DNA of 64,000 bases, from contig CAMDCE010000007.1 of assembly GCA_945889625.1 (NCBI GenBank), positions 56,038 to 120,037 on the forward strand. The letters are read 5' to 3'. Positions 34,948 to 47,020 of this stretch are shown piece by piece. Both the position numbers and the translations under genes were made by a program. The notes beneath the pieces were generated by a model. It saw only the letters and a program-made list of their open reading frames with translations. It did not search any database and had not been told where the DNA came from. Positions within the stretch are counted from its first letter, which is position 1. Each line of letters opens with the position of its first letter. This DNA comes from Asaia bogorensis (lineage in GTDB: Bacteria; Pseudomonadota; Alphaproteobacteria; Reyranellales; Reyranellaceae).

Positions 34948-36087
34948 ATGTCGGCCGTCCGCCAGCTTCGCCTCACCGACTTCCGCAACTACCGTCAGTT
35001 CCGCCTCGATTGCGGCCTGGAACCGGTGGTGCTGGTCGGCGCCAACGGCTCGGGCAAGACCAATCTTCTGGAGGCGCTGTCCTTCCTGGCGCCCGGCCGC
35101 GGGCTGCGTCGCGCCCGGCTGGACGAGGTCTGCCGCCGCTCGCGCTTCGGCGAACCTGACGCCACGAGCTGGGCGGTCGCCGCGACCCTCGATACGCCGG
35201 ACGGGCGACTTGCCATCGGTACCGGCCTGGAGCCGGCCAAAAGCGAAGGCGGCCTGCCGCGCCGGGTGGTGCGCATCGACGGCAAGGCGGCGACGAGCCA
35301 GACCGCGCTCGGCCTGCATGTCGCCGCCGTCTGGCTGACGCCGCAGCTCGACCGGCTGTTCCTCGACGGCGCGGGCGACCGCCGTCGCTTCCTCGACCGG
35401 CTGGTCACCGCTCTTCATCCCGAGCACGCCGGCGACGTCGCGGCCTACGGCAACGCGCTCCGACAGCGCTCCCGCCTGCTGGCCGACGGCAATCGCGACC
35501 CCCACTGGTTCACCGTGCTGGAGGACACCATGGCCCGCCACGGCGTGGCCTTGGCCGCCGCGCGTGCCGACACGGTCCATCGGCTCGACGCTGCAGCGCG
35601 GCTGGGCGTCGGCCCCTTTCCGCGCGCCTCGCTCGCCATGGCGGGCGAGATCGACGGCTGGCTCGCCGCGATGGCGGCGCTCGATGCCGAGGACCGGCTG
35701 CGCTCCGAGCTGGCCGCCGGCCGCTTGCGCGACGCCGAGATCGGCACCACATCCTGTGGGCCGCATCGCAGCGACCTTGCCGTGCGTCACCTCGATCTCG
35801 ATCTGCCTGCGGCAGAGGGTTCGACGGGGCAGCAGAAGGCCGTGCTGGTCTCGATCGCGTTGGCCCATGCAAGGCTGGTGGCGCTGTCGCGCGGCCGGCC
35901 GCCGCTCCTGCTACTGGACGAGATTGCAGCCCACCTCGACGCCGAGCGTCGCGTGGCGCTGTTCGACGAAGTCGTGGCACTGGGTGCCCAAAGCTGGATG
36001 ACGGGCACCGATGCCGAACTCTTCGCGCCGCTCGGCGGCCGCGCGCAGATCCTGCGCGTGGCCGAAGGATCGATTGCGGCGCTCTAG
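34948..36087 (+). CDS. recF: DNA replication and repair protein RecF
   Basis: A 379-residue SMC-like ATPase. The start at 34948 has GAGGAGGG immediately upstream. An ATG overlapping the dnaN stop (34825) is in frame but would add 41 low-complexity residues. It shows VRQLRLTDFRNYRQF, Walker A GANGSGKTNLLEAL, the signature STGQQKAVLVSIALAHA and Walker B LLLLDEIAAHLD. It helps load RecA at gaps and restart stalled forks. It lies between dnaN and gyrB, as in many bacteria. Confidence 0.96.
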   Translation: MSAVRQLRLTDFRNYRQFRLDCGLEPVVLVGANGSGKTNLLEALSFLAPGRGLRRARLDEVCRRSRFGEPDATSWAVAATLDTPDGRLAIGTGLEPAKSEGGLPRRVVRIDGKAATSQTALGLHVAAVWLTPQLDRLFLDGAGDRRRFLDRLVTALHPEHAGDVAAYGNALRQRSRLLADGNRDPHWFTVLEDTMARHGVALAAARADTVHRLDAAARLGVGPFPRASLAMAGEIDGWLAAMAALDAEDRLRSELAAGRLRDAEIGTTSCGPHRSDLAVRHLDLDLPAAEGSTGQQKAVLVSIALAHARLVALSRGRPPLLLLDEIAAHLDAERRVALFDEVVALGAQSWMTGTDAELFAPLGGRAQILRVAEGSIAAL

Positions 36088-39145
<3,058 letters not shown>

Positions 39146-39155
39146 GGAACTCAGC

Positions 39156-39551
39156 CTAAAGCACCATCTGCGTCTGAGTGACCACCGCCACGAGCTTGCC
39201 CTCGGCGGTGGTGATGCGCGTCGTCCAAACCTGGGTGCGCCGGCCACGGTGGATCGGCGTCGTCTCGCCGATCACCGTGGCGCCGAGCGGCGCGGGCCCC
39301 ACGAAGTTGGTCTTGCTCTCGATCGTGGTCGTGCCTTTGCCCTCGGCCAGGTTGAGGATGGTGGCGGCGGCGCCTAGCGTGTCGGCAAAGGCCATGACGG
39401 CGCCGCCGTGCAGTATGTCGGGCCGCGTGCAGAGCTCGGGTTTGACGACCATTTCGGCCTTCACGCCCATCTCGCTCGCAGCGATAAACTTCAGCCCCAG
39501 CACCTTGGCAAAAGGCAGTTGGCGGTCGTTCAGGAACTGAAGCTTGTCCAT
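39156..39551 (-). CDS. PaaI-type hotdog thioesterase
   Basis: A 131-residue single hotdog domain. The motif ILHGGAVMAFADTLGAAA carries the HGG and the acidic residue of the 4-hydroxybenzoyl-CoA/PaaI thioesterase group. Strand sequences are TTIESKTNFVGPAPLGATVIGET and GKLVAVVTQTQMVL. It should hydrolyse an acyl- or aryl-CoA. It is the second gene of a pair with the membrane protein at 39563-39997 and ends 10 bp from the convergent gene after gyrB. Confidence 0.88.
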   Translation of the reverse strand: MDKLQFLNDRQLPFAKVLGLKFIAASEMGVKAEMVVKPELCTRPDILHGGAVMAFADTLGAAATILNLAEGKGTTTIESKTNFVGPAPLGATVIGETTPIHRGRRTQVWTTRITTAEGKLVAVVTQTQMVL

Positions 39552-39562
39552 CGTGGTCTCCG

Positions 39563-39997
39563 TCAGTTGGCGTCGCTGAGACGGCGCAGGCCGAGATACT
39601 CCAGAATGGCGAGGTCGGCCACGATCACCGCCAGCACAGCAATGCCAGCCACGCCGGCCATGGTCCACGAGGCCGGCAGCGTCAGCACGAGGACGCTGCC
39701 CACCACCCAGGCGATGTCGGCTGCGAAGATCACACGCGCCCAGCCCTGCGGCAGCGGATCCCGCGAGGCGATCCAGCCGCACAGCGCGCCAAAGCCCACA
39801 ACGCCGACGCCCAGCATTTCGAGCAGGATGGCCAGCTCCAGTCCGGCCAACGAGACCGGCGCATGGGCGGCAGCAGCAGCGAACGGACCTGCGAAGATCG
39901 CGAGCGCGGCGCCCGAAACGACGGAGAAGGCCGAATTGCCCCACAAGGTGCGGCGGAGCAGGCCAGCTGATGAAGCTCTGTCGGATGAAACGGTCAT
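39563..39997 (-). CDS. small four-helix membrane protein of unknown function
   Basis: A 144-residue protein. The start at 39997 has AAGGAGAA about 6 nt upstream. Four hydrophobic segments are visible (about 20-37, 45-65, 80-100 and 104-126), with few charged residues and no recognisable motif. It is 11 bp upstream of the thioesterase and divergent from the XRE regulator across an ATTAC-N7-GTAAT palindrome, so it is a likely target of that regulator. Confidence 0.7.
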   Translation of the reverse strand: MTVSSDRASSAGLLRRTLWGNSAFSVVSGAALAIFAGPFAAAAAHAPVSLAGLELAILLEMLGVGVVGFGALCGWIASRDPLPQGWARVIFAADIAWVVGSVLVLTLPASWTMAGVAGIAVLAVIVADLAILEYLGLRRLSDAN

Positions 39998-40057
39998 GAC
40001 GTTCTCCTTGGGTTGCACGAACGTGGCCTTCGTCTCACGCCGTCCACCCGTTCAGCA

Positions 40058-40074
40058 ATTACGCCCCAGGTAAT
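40058..40074. promoter_or_regulatory. ATTAC-N7-GTAAT operator between divergent genes
   Basis: ATTACGCCCCAGGTAAT is a 17-bp dyad with perfect 5-bp arms. It is centred in the 111-bp gap between the membrane protein/thioesterase pair and the XRE-catalase pair. Its form is typical of sites bound by XRE regulators with an MmyB-like ligand domain. Confidence 0.6.
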
Positions 40075-40108
40075 CGGCGGACCGGCGTGGGAGTGCTAGA
40101 TATGCACC

Positions 40109-40975
40109 ATGAGCACCATCGCTGCCGTTTCTGCCCCCCAGCCCGACCTGTTCGGCCCCATGCTGCGCGCCTGGCGCCGTCGCCGCGGCGCCAGCCAGCT
40201 GGCGCTTGCCCTGCAGTCGGGCGTCTCGCAACGCCATGTCAGCTTTCTCGAATCGGGTCGTGCCCGGCCGAGCCGCGAGATGGTGGTGCAGCTCACCTCG
40301 GCGCTCGACGTGCCGCTGCGCCAGCGCAACTCCATGCTGCTGGCCGCGGGCTTCGCCCCGGTCTATCGCGAGAGCAGCCTCGCCGCCCCCGAACTCACGC
40401 CGGTGCGTCAGGCGATCGACCGTATGCTGAAGCAGCAGGAGCCCTATCCCGCCTACGTCATCGACCGGCTGTGGAACGTGCTGGATGCCAACGAGGCCGC
40501 CGTCGCCTTCTCGCACTTCCTGAACGAAGGTCCGCCGCCATCACTGCCGCCCGGCAAGCAGTCCAATATCCTGCGCGCGTTGCTCGACCCCAAGGGGCTC
40601 AGGCCCAAGATCGCCAACTGGGAGGAGGTGGCGCGCTATCTCGTGTCCACCACCTATGCCGAGATCCTGGCCGATGGCGGCGAGCCCAAGGCACTCGCCT
40701 TCATCGAGGAGGTGATGGCCTATCCCGACGTGCCTCAATCGTTCCGCTGGGTGCGCTTCGAGGAGCGGCCACCGCCGGTGCTGACGCTCGACTTCATCGT
40801 CGGCGGCAAGTCGATGTCGGTCTTCACCACCATCGCCACCCTGGGAACGCCGCAGGACATCACCCTGCAGGAAGTGCGCATCGAGTGCTTCTTCCCGGCC
40901 GACGACCGCAGCGATGCCCTGTTCAAGAGCCTGGCCGCAAAGGGCTACACTGCCCTCGAACAGGGGGCGGCATGA
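40109..40975 (+). CDS. XRE family transcriptional regulator with MmyB-like ligand domain
   Basis: A 288-residue regulator. The XRE helix-turn-helix is near the N-terminus (FGPMLRAWRRRRGASQLALALQSGVSQRHVSFLESGRARPSREMV, residues 15-60). The C-terminal ~170 residues follow the MmyB-like pattern (YPAYVIDRLWNVLDANEAA and FTTIATLGTPQDITLQEVRIECFFPAD), a PAS-like fold that may bind a fatty acid or similar ligand. It overlaps the catalase-family gene by ATGA and probably regulates it and the divergent pair. Confidence 0.9.
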   Translation: MSTIAAVSAPQPDLFGPMLRAWRRRRGASQLALALQSGVSQRHVSFLESGRARPSREMVVQLTSALDVPLRQRNSMLLAAGFAPVYRESSLAAPELTPVRQAIDRMLKQQEPYPAYVIDRLWNVLDANEAAVAFSHFLNEGPPPSLPPGKQSNILRALLDPKGLRPKIANWEEVARYLVSTTYAEILADGGEPKALAFIEEVMAYPDVPQSFRWVRFEERPPPVLTLDFIVGGKSMSVFTTIATLGTPQDITLQEVRIECFFPADDRSDALFKSLAAKGYTALEQGAA

Positions 40976-41940
40976 AGCAACCCAGTACCGAGTGGCTTGA
41001 ACGCATCGCGCCCGACGAACAGGCGCACTTTGTCCGCGTGGCCAAGGCAATCGTCCAGTTGCAGCGAGTGAAATCGGCCAAGTTCGGGGCAGGCCGCGCG
41101 CTCCACCGCAAGCAGGTCTTCGCCGCGATCGGAACGCTCGAGGTATTGCCCGACCTGCCGGCTCACGCCCGGCACGGCCTGTTTGCGACACCCGGCCGCC
41201 ACCGCGCGCTGGTGCGCCTGTCCAACGGGGGGCCCGACGTGCAATCCAACATGCGGCCCGACATCAGGGGCTTTGCGGTCAAGGTCCTCGACGTTTCGGG
41301 CGAGGCCGCCTTGGGCGGCGCGACCGACCATCAGGACTTCCTGATGATCAACCAGGATCGTTTTTCCTCGGCTGACAGTCGCGAGTTCGTCGATTTCATC
41401 GAGGCGCTGGCGCGTGGACCGCTGCCCGCCGTCCTGCATCTCTTCAAGGCCCATGGAGTCGGCGGCGGACTTGCCCGCGTTCGCGAGCTGGTCAGCGCAC
41501 TTGGCAAGAAGTTCAACGGCTTTGCCGCGGAGCGCTTCAACGTCGTTCTGCCGATCCGTTGCGGGCCCTATGCCGTGCGAGTACGCCTGAAGCCCGCCGG
41601 CAATCCGCCGCCAGCGGCACGCTCCCGGGACATCGCCGAGGACATGCGCCAACGGCTGGCCGCTGGTCCGCTCCACTGGGACTTCGAGCTGCAGTTCTTC
41701 GTCGATGAGGCCACGACGCCGATCGAGGACGCCTCCAGGACCTGGCCCGACGCCGAAACGCCCGTCGTCACGGTGGCGCGACTCACCCTGCCGCAGCAAG
41801 GCGCCGACATGGCCTCGGTCGAGGCCGAGGCGGCCAAATTCGATCCCTGGGGCGGACTCGCCGCCCACCGGCCGCTGGGCGAGATCATGCGGGCCCGCAA
41901 GGTCGCCTACTACGAAAGCCAGAAGGGCCGCGGCGTCTAG
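40972..41940 (+). CDS. catalase-family heme protein (short form)
   Basis: A 322-residue protein, much shorter than a classical catalase. Core motifs can be followed: ALHRKQVFAAIGTLEV (distal His region), RALVRLSNGGPD, PDIRGFAVKVLDV and TDHQDFLMINQ. Near the C-terminus RKVAYYESQKGR keeps the R-x3-Y pattern of the proximal heme tyrosine. Such short relatives may be peroxidases or hydroperoxide-converting enzymes rather than true catalases. It is coupled by ATGA to the XRE regulator. No signal peptide is seen. Confidence 0.82.
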   Translation: MKQPSTEWLERIAPDEQAHFVRVAKAIVQLQRVKSAKFGAGRALHRKQVFAAIGTLEVLPDLPAHARHGLFATPGRHRALVRLSNGGPDVQSNMRPDIRGFAVKVLDVSGEAALGGATDHQDFLMINQDRFSSADSREFVDFIEALARGPLPAVLHLFKAHGVGGGLARVRELVSALGKKFNGFAAERFNVVLPIRCGPYAVRVRLKPAGNPPPAARSRDIAEDMRQRLAAGPLHWDFELQFFVDEATTPIEDASRTWPDAETPVVTVARLTLPQQGADMASVEAEAAKFDPWGGLAAHRPLGEIMRARKVAYYESQKGRGV

Positions 41941-41946
41941 TCCGCT

Positions 41947-42465
41947 CTAACCCTTGTCGGCTTCCATCAGCGCCAGCAGGCCTTTCACGATCTCGATCGG
42001 CGCAGGCGGACAGCCGGGCACGTGGAGGTCGACCGGCAGGACGTCGGCCAGCGGGCCGACCACGGCGGGGGAGCCCGCGAAGACACCGCAATTGCCCGCG
42101 CAGTCGCCCAGTGCCACGACCCATTTGGGCTCGGGCGTGGCGTTGTAGGTCCGCAGCAGCGCCTCGCGCATGTTCCAGGTGACCGGACCGGTGACCAGCA
42201 GCACGTCGGCATGACGCGGCGAGGCGACGAATTTCAGGCCGAAGCGTTCGACATCGTAGACCGGATTGTTGAGCGCATGGATCTCGAGCTCGCAGCCGTT
42301 GCACGAGCCCGCGTCGATCTCACGGATCGAAAGCGAGCGGCCCAGGCGCTGGCGCGCACGCTCACCCAACGCTTTCGCCACTTCCTCGAGCGCGGCCGTT
42401 CCCGGGGCCGGACGTGCGATCGTGGCGGTGCCCCTGAGCAGCGCGTCGAACAGGAACGACCTCAT
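41947..42465 (-). CDS. hyfI: HyfI/NuoB-like small subunit of a complex-I-related membrane complex
   Basis: A 172-residue subunit. It has all four cysteines for a proximal [4Fe-4S] cluster in the NuoB/hydrogenase-4 pattern: DAGSCNGCELEIHALNNP (two), GDCAGNCGVF and HVPGCPPAPIEIVKGLL. Also present is HADVLLVTGPVTWNMREAL. It should pass electrons between the large subunit and a donor. It is the last gene of the six-gene cluster, 22 bp after hyfG. The ATG at 42465 is preferred. No NuoI/HyfH-type ferredoxin gene follows. Confidence 0.9.
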   Translation of the reverse strand: MRSFLFDALLRGTATIARPAPGTAALEEVAKALGERARQRLGRSLSIREIDAGSCNGCELEIHALNNPVYDVERFGLKFVASPRHADVLLVTGPVTWNMREALLRTYNATPEPKWVVALGDCAGNCGVFAGSPAVVGPLADVLPVDLHVPGCPPAPIEIVKGLLALMEADKG

Positions 42466-42487
42466 CGCTTTGGTTCCATCGGACGCC

Positions 42488-43966
42488 TCATAGATCGTGG
42501 CCCGAGTAGGAGCAGTTGAACGATTTGTTGCAGAGCGGGAAGTCGGCGACGATGTTGCCCTCGACGGCGGCCTCGAGAAGCGGCCACTGGAACCAGCTGG
42601 CATCGCGCGCGTGCACCCGGGCGAGTCGCCCACCCTCATCAATCCGCACGCTCACGAAGACGTCGCCGCGGAAGGCCTCGATCAGCGCTGCGCCTTCGCC
42701 CGCCACGATCGGCGGCGCCGCGCTCCTGACATCGCCCGGCGCCAGCCGGTCGAGCAGGCGGTGGACGATCCTCAGGCTTTCCACGATCTCGTCCATGCGC
42801 ACCAGCAGACGCGCATCGACGTCGCCGGCGGTCCGCGTCTTAAGCGCAAAGTCGAGCTGATCGTAGGGCGCATAGGGAAAGGCCTTGCGCGCATCGAAGG
42901 CTCGGCCCGACGCGCGGCCGACAAAGCCGCCGGCGGCGTACTGGCGCACCAGCTCCAGCGAAACGATGCCGGTGGTAATCGTGCGATCCTGCAGCGACGG
43001 CAACGAATCGTAGACCCGCTGGATCTCGGCGCGGGTCTCCTCCTGTCGCGCAAGAAGGCTGCGGATCTGTCCGACACCATCGCTCGACAGGTCGGCGGCC
43101 ACGCCGCCCGGCACGATGCAATCCATCATCAGGCGATGGCCGAAGCAGGCGCCGGCCACGGCCAGGCCATCCTCGCGCTGCAGGGCTGAGCGGGCATGTA
43201 TGGTCAGCACGCTGGCGTCGTTGCAGATCGCGCCGACATCGCTGATGTGGTGCGAAATCCGTTCCAGCTCCGCCATGATGGCGCGCAGCAGCACGGCGCG
43301 GGGCGGCACCGCCCAGCCGAGCGCCGCCTCGACGGCACGGGCGAAGGCCCAGGCATAAGCCACCGTGCTGTCGCCGGAGATGCGCCCGGCGATTTTGGCG
43401 CCACGCGCGATGTCGGCGCCGGCGAGCAGGTGCTCGACGCCCTTGTGCACGTAGCCCAGCCGCTCCTCGAGCCGTACCACCGTCTCGCCATTGGCGGTGA
43501 AGCGGAAATGGCCCGATTCGATGATGCCGGCATGGACCGGCCCGACGGCGATCTGGTGCAGGCCCTCGCCCTCGGATGGCAGGAATTCGTAGGCGCCCTC
43601 GCTTTGGCGGCCCGGCCAGCGTCCATGGTCGAGCCAGGGCCGGGGATCGGGCAGACCGAGCGGTTGGACGCCATAGAGATCGCGCATCGCACGCTCCAGC
43701 CGGATCGCTGGAGGGTGATGGGCCGAGATGGCGGGATAGCTGCCGGCCTCCGTCTTGAGCGAGACGACGGCGCGATGGCTACCGCCGACCAGTGCCATGC
43801 GCATCCTGTCACCGTCCGCCCACAGCGCGCTGAGATCGTGCAGGCCCGCGGCACAGCCCTGCGCCAGCGCCGTCCAGACGTCCGCTTCGACGTCCAGTCG
43901 CACGTAGCCGTCGGCCCCGGCATTGCGGCCTGCAACAAGCTGGGCCAGGGCGGTTGGCGCGCTCAT
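42488..43966 (-). CDS. hyfG: HyfG-like large subunit (NuoC-NuoD fusion) without Ni-binding cysteines
   Basis: A 492-residue subunit. The N-terminal NuoC-like domain ends with AMRDLYGVQPLGLPDPRPWL. The NuoD/hydrogenase-large-like domain follows (VHKGVEHLLAGADIARGAKIAGRISGDSTVAYAWAFARAVE). Where [NiFe] hydrogenases have a CxxC in this region the sequence is RISGDST. At the C-terminus the usual DPCxxC is replaced by FPLCNKSFNCSYSGHDL. Thus no Ni-Fe site can form, and the subunit resembles the large subunits of hydrogenase-related (Ehr) complexes. It starts in an ATGA overlap with hyfF. Confidence 0.9.
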   Translation of the reverse strand: MSAPTALAQLVAGRNAGADGYVRLDVEADVWTALAQGCAAGLHDLSALWADGDRMRMALVGGSHRAVVSLKTEAGSYPAISAHHPPAIRLERAMRDLYGVQPLGLPDPRPWLDHGRWPGRQSEGAYEFLPSEGEGLHQIAVGPVHAGIIESGHFRFTANGETVVRLEERLGYVHKGVEHLLAGADIARGAKIAGRISGDSTVAYAWAFARAVEAALGWAVPPRAVLLRAIMAELERISHHISDVGAICNDASVLTIHARSALQREDGLAVAGACFGHRLMMDCIVPGGVAADLSSDGVGQIRSLLARQEETRAEIQRVYDSLPSLQDRTITTGIVSLELVRQYAAGGFVGRASGRAFDARKAFPYAPYDQLDFALKTRTAGDVDARLLVRMDEIVESLRIVHRLLDRLAPGDVRSAAPPIVAGEGAALIEAFRGDVFVSVRIDEGGRLARVHARDASWFQWPLLEAAVEGNIVADFPLCNKSFNCSYSGHDL

Positions 43967-45399
43967 CCCAAGAGCTCGGCAGCGCGCTGGAACCAGACGA
44001 CGAGCATCGGCGGCAGATAGATGCCGGCGATCAGCACCAGCAGCAGATGCAGGACCATGGGCACTGATGAGGCGTCGACGCGATGCGCCGGCCCCACCGG
44101 CTCGCCGAAGATCGTGCCCTGCAGGCGCATCAGCAGGGCGCCGAACCCGACCAGCAGCCCGAAGGCCGGCAGCAGGGCAAGCCAGGGCTCGCGCGCAAAG
44201 GTCGTGGTCAGGATCAGGAATTCGCTGGCGAAGACGCCGAACGGCGGCAGGCCTGAGATGGCCAGCACCGCCAGCGCGAACACCACGGCGAGCCGCGGAT
44301 GGGTGACGCTCAGGCCCGTGATGTCGGCGATGCGCTGGGTGCCCTTGGCCTGAGCGATGTGACCGACGGCGAAGAAGATGCCGGACTTGGTGAGGCTGTG
44401 CATTGCCATGTGCAGCAGACCCGCGAAGTTGGCCAGCGGGCCGCCCATGCCGAAGGCGAATACCATCAGGCCCATGTGCTCGATCGACGAATAGGCGAAC
44501 AGCCGTTTGATGTCGCGCCGCTGGTACAGCATGAAAGCGGCAAAGATCAGCGACACCAGCCCCATCACGATCATGATCGGACCGGGATCGAGCGCCGTCG
44601 GTTGGCCGGCGACGATCATCTTGAAGCGAAGCAGGATATAGAGCGCCACGTTCAGCAGCAGGCCGGAGAGGACCGCCGAAATCGGCGTCGGACCCTCGGC
44701 ATGGGCGTCCGGCAGCCAGGCATGCAGCGGCGCCAGCCCGACCTTGGTGCCGTAGCCGATCAGCAGAAAGATGAAGGCAAGATCGAGGATCGCCGGATCC
44801 ATGCGCGCGGCGGCAGCCTGCAGGAGGCTCCAGGTCATTGCCGGCACGCCCTCGCCCAGCGCCGGCTGGCCGGCGAGGTAGATCAGGATGGTGCCGAAGA
44901 AGGCCAGCGATATGCCGACGCTGGCCAGGATGAAGTATTTCCAGGCTGCTTCGATGGCCTGCGGCGTGCGGTAGAGCCCGACCATCACCACGGTGATCAG
45001 CGTCGCAAGCTCCAGCCCCACCCACATCACGCCGATATTGTTGGCGATCAGGGCGAGGTTCATCGAGCCCATCATGGCCTGAAACATGGCGTGATAGAAT
45101 CGCACGAAACTGGGTGGCAGCCGCCCAGTCTTGATCTCGTGGCCGATATAGGAAGCGCTGAACAACGATGTGGTGAAGCCGATCAGGGTGTTGATGGCGA
45201 TGAAGACGATGTTGAACTCGTCGACGATGGCGTAGTCGCCGACGTGGCGCTCGCTGCCGATCAGCCACAGGCCGGCGCCGAAGGTCAGCCCGGAGGCCAC
45301 GACGTTGGCAATGGCGCCGACGCGGTAGCCGGGAATCACCACGAGCACGAGGGCCGCCGCGTAGGGCGCCAGCACGACGAGCTGGTAGGCGTGGATCAT
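43963..45399 (-). CDS. hyfF: HyfF-like proton-translocating membrane subunit (NuoM/N type)
   Basis: A 478-residue antiporter-like subunit with about 14 membrane helices. It carries the conserved glutamate in MWVGLELATLITVV, the lysine in GYGTKVGLAPLHAWLPDAHAEGPTPISAVLSG and further buried Lys/His residues in MHSLTKSGIFFAVGH. These line the half-channels in the Nuo L/M/N family. It should pump ions. The ATGA overlaps with hyfE upstream and hyfG downstream show coupled translation. Confidence 0.92.
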   Translation of the reverse strand: MIHAYQLVVLAPYAAALVLVVIPGYRVGAIANVVASGLTFGAGLWLIGSERHVGDYAIVDEFNIVFIAINTLIGFTTSLFSASYIGHEIKTGRLPPSFVRFYHAMFQAMMGSMNLALIANNIGVMWVGLELATLITVVMVGLYRTPQAIEAAWKYFILASVGISLAFFGTILIYLAGQPALGEGVPAMTWSLLQAAAARMDPAILDLAFIFLLIGYGTKVGLAPLHAWLPDAHAEGPTPISAVLSGLLLNVALYILLRFKMIVAGQPTALDPGPIMIVMGLVSLIFAAFMLYQRRDIKRLFAYSSIEHMGLMVFAFGMGGPLANFAGLLHMAMHSLTKSGIFFAVGHIAQAKGTQRIADITGLSVTHPRLAVVFALAVLAISGLPPFGVFASEFLILTTTFAREPWLALLPAFGLLVGFGALLMRLQGTIFGEPVGPAHRVDASSVPMVLHLLLVLIAGIYLPPMLVVWFQRAAELLG

Positions 45400-46055
45400 C
45401 GGCTGTCCCCGCGCATGCGGTCGAGCGCCTCGAGGTCGACGGTGTCGAAGCGCTCGCGGATGCGGAACACGAAGACTGCGAATACGAACAGGGTGATCAG
45501 CACCGAGAAAGCGACGCTGATCTCCACGACGAGCGGCATGCCCCGCGCGCCGGTGGCGGCAAGGATCAGACCGTTCTCCATCGACATGAAGCCGACGACC
45601 TGGGTCACCGCATTGCGCCGAACGATCATCATCAGGAAGCCCAGCAGGATGATGGCGAGCGCCAGCGCCAGCTCCTCGCGGGCGTGGCTTGCCGTGCCGT
45701 GGGCGACCTTCAGGAGCAGTGCCTGGGCAAGGCCGGTAAGGGCCAAGCCGACCATCAGCGCAATGCCGACGCCCACGACCTTCTCGACCTCGCGATGGAT
45801 GCCAAGCCGCTTGACCGTACGGTGCAGCGCCACGGGAATGACGATGCCCTTCAGGACGAGCGCGATCAGGGCGGTGATGAACAGGTCCGGCCGATCCTGC
45901 GACCAGGCTCCCCAGCCGACCGCGAGCGCCAGCGTGATCGACTGCGCGGCAAAGGCATTGAGCACGGCGGCGATGCGTTCCTGGTAGAGCAGCGCAAAGC
46001 TCGTCACCAGCATGGCGCCGGCCAACAGATGAGAGACTTCGTAGGCTTGATTCAC
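45396..46055 (-). CDS. hyfE: HyfE-like membrane subunit (hydrogenase-4 component E)
   Basis: A 219-residue membrane protein with about seven helices and a GTG start in the GTGA overlap with hyfC. VVGFMSMENGLILAATGARGMPLVVEISVAF contains the NuoK-like buried glutamates (MEN and VE). The C-terminus is a charged tail (FRIRERFDTVDLEALDRMRGD), as in HyfE. It belongs to the ion-translocating membrane arm of the complex. Confidence 0.9.
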   Translation of the reverse strand: MNQAYEVSHLLAGAMLVTSFALLYQERIAAVLNAFAAQSITLALAVGWGAWSQDRPDLFITALIALVLKGIVIPVALHRTVKRLGIHREVEKVVGVGIALMVGLALTGLAQALLLKVAHGTASHAREELALALAIILLGFLMMIVRRNAVTQVVGFMSMENGLILAATGARGMPLVVEISVAFSVLITLFVFAVFVFRIRERFDTVDLEALDRMRGDSR

Positions 46056-47020
46056 TCGACCGCCCCGCGCGTGAGGAACGCCAGCAGAATGGCGAGAAAG
46101 CCGAAGACGAAGGCGATGCCGACGAAATCGGGCAGGCGGAAGACCCGCATCTTGGCAATGCTCACCTCCCACACGCCCAACAGCGCAGCACCGCCCAGCA
46201 GCTTGGCGGTCCAAACTACCAGCCCGAGCGCCCAGCCGCCGACACCCGCCGTCGCCGGCGCCATGCCAAAGGGCGCGAACAGACAGATCAGCAGGGAGAG
46301 ATACAGGACCAGCTTGAGGTAGCTCGCCGCCTCGATCAAAGCGAGATGTCGTCCGGAGTATTCGAGGATCATGGCCTCGTGGACCATGGTGAGCTCGAGA
46401 TGAGTAACGGGATTGTCGACCGGGATCCGCGCATTCTCGGCGAGCGCCACGATGATCAGGGCGACCAGCGACAGCGCCAGCGACACGCGCACCGCCAGCG
46501 GCTCGGCGATGAAGAAGTCGGCGACGCCTGCCAGCCTGGTCGTGCCGGCGGCGATGGCCAGGGTGAGCACGATCAGCATCATCGCGGGTTCGGCAAGCGT
46601 GGCGATCATCATCTCGCGCGACGAGCCGATACCGCCGAAGCTGGTGCCGACATCCATGCCGGCCAGCGCCAGCAGGGCGCGCGCCGCGCCCAACAGCGCC
46701 ACCAGCGCAACCACGTCGGCCGCCCAGTTGAACATCAGGCCCGAGGCGAAGGACGGCACGAGAGCCGCCGCCACCCAGGTCAGCGCGAAGATCAACACGG
46801 GTGCGGCGCGAAACAGCCAGGACGCGCTCTCCGCCACCACCGATTCCTTGCGCAGGAGCTTGGCGAGGTCACGATAGCCCTGCAGCAAGGGCGCGCCCTG
46901 CCGGCGCATCAGCCGCGCCTTGACCTGGCGCACGACTCCGACGGCAAGCGGCGCGATCAGCAGCACGAAGAACATCTGGGCGCCCTGCGCCAGGAGCTGC
47001 ACCACGAGATCGCGGGTCAT
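46052..47020 (-). CDS. hyfC: HyfC-like membrane subunit (NuoH type)
   Basis: A 322-residue NuoH-like subunit with about eight helices. It has VRQVKARLMRRQGAPLLQGYRDLAKLLRKE, the basic loop that contacts the small and large subunits. ENARIPVDNPVTHLELTMVHEAMILEYSGRHLALIE is the acidic loop of the NuoH/HycD family. It anchors the peripheral arm and links redox chemistry to the pumps. Its ATG overlaps the hyfB stop (ATGA). The last residues overlap hyfE. Confidence 0.93.
   Translation of the reverse strand: MTRDLVVQLLAQGAQMFFVLLIAPLAVGVVRQVKARLMRRQGAPLLQGYRDLAKLLRKESVVAESASWLFRAAPVLIFALTWVAAALVPSFASGLMFNWAADVVALVALLGAARALLALAGMDVGTSFGGIGSSREMMIATLAEPAMMLIVLTLAIAAGTTRLAGVADFFIAEPLAVRVSLALSLVALIIVALAENARIPVDNPVTHLELTMVHEAMILEYSGRHLALIEAASYLKLVLYLSLLICLFAPFGMAPATAGVGGWALGLVVWTAKLLGGAALLGVWEVSIAKMRVFRLPDFVGIAFVFGFLAILLAFLTRGAVE

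Noticed and set aside
42488..45268. A single 926-codon minus-strand frame suggesting a HyfF-HyfG fusion
   Set aside because: Only the part from 43966 resembles HyfG. The upstream part of that frame is Arg/His-rich shadow, and HyfF is read from 45399 in another frame with an ATGA junction.
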